In this document: positions 26,701-29,566 of the stretch, in pieces
Numbering within the stretch: position 1 is the first letter of the stretch
How the letters are laid out: each line of letters opens with the position of its first letter
Position numbers and translations under genes: made by a program
Notes under the pieces: model-generated
The model's database searches: none
What the model was told of the DNA's origin: nothing
The model's input: the letters and a program-made list of their open reading frames with translations, nothing else
From: Chara braunii
Lineage: Eukaryota; Streptophyta; Charophyceae; Charales; Characeae
Assembly: GCA_003427395.1 (NCBI GenBank)
Contig: BFEA01000296.1
Coordinates: 329,787-359,352, forward strand
Reading direction: 5' to 3'
DNA: 29,566 bases

Positions 26701-27840
26701 TCCTCTTTCGGTCCTGGAGCTTTTGGAGACTCCTGGATGGCAAGGGGAATAGGGACTATAATGGATATCTGGGATGCACAGCAACGGGACTGGAAACCGG
26801 CCGATGATTTGGCATCGGTCCTGATTGGCCTGTGGCATCAGACCCAGCATTTGCTGGCGCTGCAGCAAGCAATCCCACAACACTCGCAACAATGCCTGAG
26901 AACTGGCCTGCCATCGCGCTTTGGGGGATGGTACAAGAGATCAGGAGATCGTGACCCACAACATTTGTGGCAAAGACAACAAACAGGTGAACTGGTTTGT
27001 TGGGCTACATCCTCCTCCCCCCGCTCGCTGGGTCTGGAGATGCGGCTGCCAGAAATTTCGCTACCCCCGCCACAACAACTGGAGATGCAACCAGTGTGTG
27101 TCTTGGAGACCCCTACGGGCAATCGCCCTTACTGTTTAGCAGAGCCATCATACAATCTGCCGGTGGATCCGAGGGATTGGGGCTGGATAATAAATCCCCA
27201 TAAACAGCAACCCGTCCTCCTCCACCAATATACCACAAAGCTGGGATACAATCTCATGAGACCACAGATCGATATTAATTGGACTGTGGCAAAAAGATGG
27301 ATGGCTACCGGTTGGATACAAGATATGATCCCGAGACTTGCTCGAGGCTTCTCAACATACTGGAGACTACTGCTGGATTTGCCAGTGGTTAAACATGCGA
27401 GTCAATTGTGGCTCGTAGCCCACCTCGCAGTACCTACAGCTTCATGGTGCGCTCGACGCACAGCTAAAGCCTCGGCTCTCTGTAGTTTATGCCCTGGAAC
27501 GAGGATTGAAGACCTTCAGCATATGTTGCTGCACTGCGACCTCTCAAGGCCCTTTTGGGAATGGTGGAGATCGGGATCAGTCCCCATACCTGATCCGGCG
27601 GAAAGATGGGACGACAATTTTGTTCTTTTAGGGGCAGCTACGCGACGACATCAAGTTGAAGGGCCGTTGATCTACCCTGAAGAAACCCTTGGAGGATCTG
27701 TGTTGTGGACACTCTGGACGCTCAGGAATTCAGGGGTCTACAGGGGAGAAAGACTGACTCCGGCAATGGTAAGAGCAGAGGTTAAATTCGGAATAAAACA
27801 GACCATATCAACTGAGTGGTCTTTTAAAGTTAAAAAATAA
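23720..27840 (+). pseudogene. LINE-B ORF2: endonuclease, reverse transcriptase, zf-RVT; three lesions
   Basis: ATG 23720 is 12 bases after ORF1. The endonuclease has Asn10 (WNVRGLG), Glu42 (QQETK), Tyr114 (NIYAP), Asp144/Asn146 (GGDWN), YTWF, SRIDMFF and SDH, the full set for an AP-type nicking enzyme. The reverse transcriptase has motif 2 NWRPITLMPVLYKL, motif A IDLEKAYDRVGW (Asp 25552-25554), motif B SVRQGCPVAPYLY, motif C FADD (25855-25866) and LLGHRIS of the thumb. The C-terminal zf-RVT is C-X2-C-X9-H-X3-HC (27481-27537). Lesions: TGA 24110-24112 and TGA 26506-26508, both followed by coherent coding in the same frame, and a frameshift at 24332-24337 consistent with a 2-base GA insertion. 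No RNase H domain is seen. The product would nick DNA and copy LINE RNA at the nick. Confidence 0.92.
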
Positions 27841-28373
27841 GGATACACAGCGAAGGCACTGAGAACTTTTCTTCAACATTGGGTTCGTTTCCCTGACTTG
27901 GTCAAAGTGCAACTGCCTCAGGGAGGCCATCCACAGATCGATTTTTCCGTTTTTTTTTTGTGGTTTGACAAGTACTGTAGAATTTGTTGCTGAATGTTCT
28001 TTTGTTCAAGTTTTTTTAGTTCAAAGCTTTTTTGCTCTTTGTACATTGGGATATTTCATGGACTAGGCTCAGTCCTATCCATTCTGATCACCTGCTGGAT
28101 GTAGATTTAGCCAGGCCCTTTGCAGTGTAGCCTGCTGCAATATTCTGTGTCTAGAATTGGTTGCAGCATATAGCACTGTCCAGCCTTTTGCCTTCCTCTT
28201 CGTTTAAATAGGAATACATGGCAGTGTCTTCACTTCTTTTTCAAGGGACTTTGCGTTTCCTGATATGGGCTCGGCCGGTGATGCCTCATTCATAATCAAG
28301 AACCGCCTGCATATATGTAAGGGACGCCGGGCCCGTTTCCCGGTTTTGTATATTAAAAAACAACCAGGGATTC
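27841..28373 (+). other. LINE-B 3' UTR
   Basis: 533 non-coding bases between the ORF2 stop and the poly(A). It carries several T runs and, in its last 60 bases, the conserved stem-loop. No AATAAA is obvious near the tail. Confidence 0.75.
28316..28344 (+). promoter_or_regulatory. LINE 3' tail stem-loop, LINE-B copy
   Basis: TGTAAGGGACGC leads into the stem GCCGGG/CCCGGT (28326-28331 with 28339-28344) with the loop CCCGTTT (28332-28338). Relative to LINE-A, the third pair T-A becomes C-G and the sixth pair A-T becomes G-C, so pairing is preserved. The first pair is a G-U wobble. It ends 29 bases before the poly(A). Confidence 0.6.
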
Positions 28374-28395
28374 AAAAAAAAAAAAAAAAAAAAAA
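28374..28395 (+). other. Poly(A) tail of LINE-B
   Basis: 22 A residues directly follow the 3' UTR and mark the 3' insertion boundary. Confidence 0.85.
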
Positions 28396-28425
28396 TTCCT
28401 AATGGTTCAAAATGAAATTTGGGCG

Positions 28426-28842
28426 ATCGTTCCACCTGTCCTCGGGCGACGGGGACGTCGCCCGAGGACATTCCCTAAGAGCGATGTCAGAAAAGAAAAA
28501 AGAAAAGAAAAGAAAAAAACAGTTGCGCTTCAGGCCTTCAGCCAATAGGGTGCCACCACGATCCAGATTCTCGGCTGTAACGTCTCTCTATGCGTGTGCC
28601 CTCTCCTCTCCATGAAACGCGGATTTTCCTTGTGCCCAAGGGAGGTCCCTTGGGCAATAGGAAGAAATGGCTGGGGAAAGTCCTTTTTTTTTTGTTTTGT
28701 TTTGTTTTTTGGCTGGGGAAAGTCCTGTTACCCGAGGAATTTCCAAACGAGTGTTTTCGCTTTTTTCTTTTTGTTTTCCATTTTTCACTTTTTTTTTTTT
28801 TTTTTTCTTCCAATTGCATCCCCGAGGATAGGTGGAACGGAT
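28426..28842. repeat. Nested foldback region with CCCGAGGA boxes
   Basis: The outer arms ATCGTTCCACCTGTCCTCGG (28426-28446) and CCCGAGGATAGGTGGAACGG (28821-28842) pair with a couple of mismatches. Inside are a perfect 14-bp hairpin with loop GGGA (28438-28469, GTCCTCGGGCGACG), an 11-bp hairpin with a 2-base spacer (28633-28656, TGCCCAAGGGA), and a direct repeat GGCTGGGGAAAGTCCT (about 28669 and 28711) around T-rich tracts. It lies just after the LINE-B tail and is probably a composite MITE or foldback element. Confidence 0.55.
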
Positions 28843-29080
28843 AATTCCTTGGGGGTTTTGCGTCCCCGAGGAGTGTCTAACGAGCCCCTCGGCCCCTGGA
28901 GGCTCAGAGCATCCTGATGCCAGGACGGTCTTGATGCCAGTCCTGAATTTATCTCACTGCAATTATGTCCAGAGAACAGCCGAAGAAAAAGGGAAAAAAA
29001 TCCTATTTGAAGTACGGTCTCACCAATAACGAAACTCGACTCAGGAAAAAAAAAAAAAAAAAGTCAGTTCAGTCCAAGCG

Positions 29081-29118
<38 letters not shown>

Positions 29119-29200
29119 GAATAAGAATAGGCCGAGCATTTACTGATGACAGTACGGTAACTACGGACTCCTACCCGAAGTAAGTCTTCTGCACCACTCC
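28843..29200. other. No gene; poly(A) and poly(T) runs
   Basis: An A run (29046-29062) and a T run (29083-29117) face each other across about 20 bases and could pair. Short frames here are low complexity. Confidence 0.5.
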
Positions 29201-29356
29201 AGGGACGAGGTGCCACCAGCAAAGCGGATTGGATTAAGCGCCTGAATCTGGACGGGTTTTAAGGAGAGAGGTTCACAAGCAGACAAATAGGTATGTTTTG
29301 CATCTTTTCTCCACAAACACGTCCAGATTCAGGTGCTCAATCTAATCCTCTTATAA
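29201..29356. mobile_element. PIF/Harbinger-like MITE remnant
   Basis: The left part (AGGTGCCACCAGCAAAGCGG then ATTGGATTAAG) and right part (CACGTCCAGATTCAGGTGCT then CAATCTAATCC) match the family at 2084-3714, including the CCTGAATCTGGACG/CGTCCAGATTCAGG boxes. The outer right TIR (CTTTGCTAGTGGGACC) is lost. It is about 25 kb from its relatives, so the family is dispersed and not merely a local tandem cluster. Confidence 0.65.
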
Positions 29357-29566
29357 AGTTTAAAGTCTGACACACTGTCGGGGATATGGTGGTGCTGTGG
29401 CTGACCTGTCGTACTAAAGCGTAAGCTAAGCCTCTCTTTTTTTTTCTTTTTTTTTCGCTTGGGTCGACAACAAATTCATTGTATCCTATGTATAGAGAGA
29501 GGGGGGGACACTCAATCCTTTTTTTTTTTTTTTGTTTTTTCCCATTTTTTTGGGTTTTTTGGGAGA
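29357..29566. other. No gene; T-rich end of window
   Basis: Poly(T) runs (for example 29519-29533) and a GAGAGAGGGGGGG tract. Nothing else is recognised. Confidence 0.5.

Larger units (their letters stand above)
21165..28395 (+). mobile_element. LINE-B: nearly complete L1-type non-LTR retrotransposon
   Basis: The order is: 5' UTR with tandem units, ORF1 (21667-23707, one frameshift), a 12-base gap, ORF2 (23720-27840), a 533-base 3' UTR with the conserved stem-loop, and a 22-base poly(A) (28374-28395). All catalytic motifs of endonuclease and reverse transcriptase are still legible. It is much younger than LINE-A, but two TGA stops and two frameshifts mean this copy is not autonomous as assembled. 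Eleven isolated N calls occur within or just before its ORFs. The left boundary is uncertain and may lie further upstream. Confidence 0.9.

Overview
The window is nuclear DNA from a eukaryote, most likely a streptophyte (green alga of the charophyte grade, or a plant). The evidence is two L1-type LINEs with apurinic-endonuclease, reverse transcriptase and a plant-style zf-RVT C-terminus, dense short inverted-repeat (MITE) families, long poly(T)/poly(A) runs, satellites, and no prokaryotic gene layout. A Chara-like genome would fit, but that is inference. I see no convincing intact host gene, and no rRNA, tRNA or CRISPR array.

Layout: (1) 1-5.4 kb is a nest of short non-autonomous DNA transposons. 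I resolve three terminal-inverted-repeat families: one flanked by TTAA, one with GGGCC termini and a TWA target duplication (PIF/Harbinger Tourist-like), and one foldback family beginning CTACYGTCTTC. They are mixed with microsatellites and a poly(A)-tailed fragment that encodes an in-frame peptide repeat. (2) 5.4-6.5 kb holds no recognised gene, one perfect GC-rich hairpin and one doubtful short ORF. (3) 6.5-12.2 kb is LINE-A on the minus strand, decayed by stops and frameshifts. (4) 12.2-14.4 kb is made of direct repeats in several register lengths. It ends in a plus-strand copy of the LINE 3' tail and then a 313-base assembly gap. (5) 14.75-18.4 kb has a gap-truncated exon-like ORF, a CCGGA-rich inverted-repeat element, a GGTTAC minisatellite and an AT-rich repeat zone with hairpins. 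(6) 18.44-19.89 kb is a satellite of about 12 units of roughly 116 bp. (7) 20.2-28.4 kb holds LINE-B on the plus strand. Its 5' region contains tandem units, its ORF1 is split by one frameshift in a C9 run, and its ORF2 is nearly intact, with two TGA stops and one small frameshift; a 533-base 3' UTR and a 22-base poly(A) tail follow. (8) 28.4-29.57 kb is a foldback element, homopolymers and another PIF-like MITE remnant.

The most interesting signal is a conserved stem-loop in the 3' tails of both LINEs and in the fragment at the gap. The consensus is TRTAAGGGACGC followed by a 6-bp stem. The 7-base loop CCCGTTT is the same in LINE-A and LINE-B, while two stem pairs change in a compensatory way. 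This looks like an RNA structure kept for recognition by the LINE's own reverse transcriptase, and it may also explain how non-autonomous repeats in this genome are mobilised.
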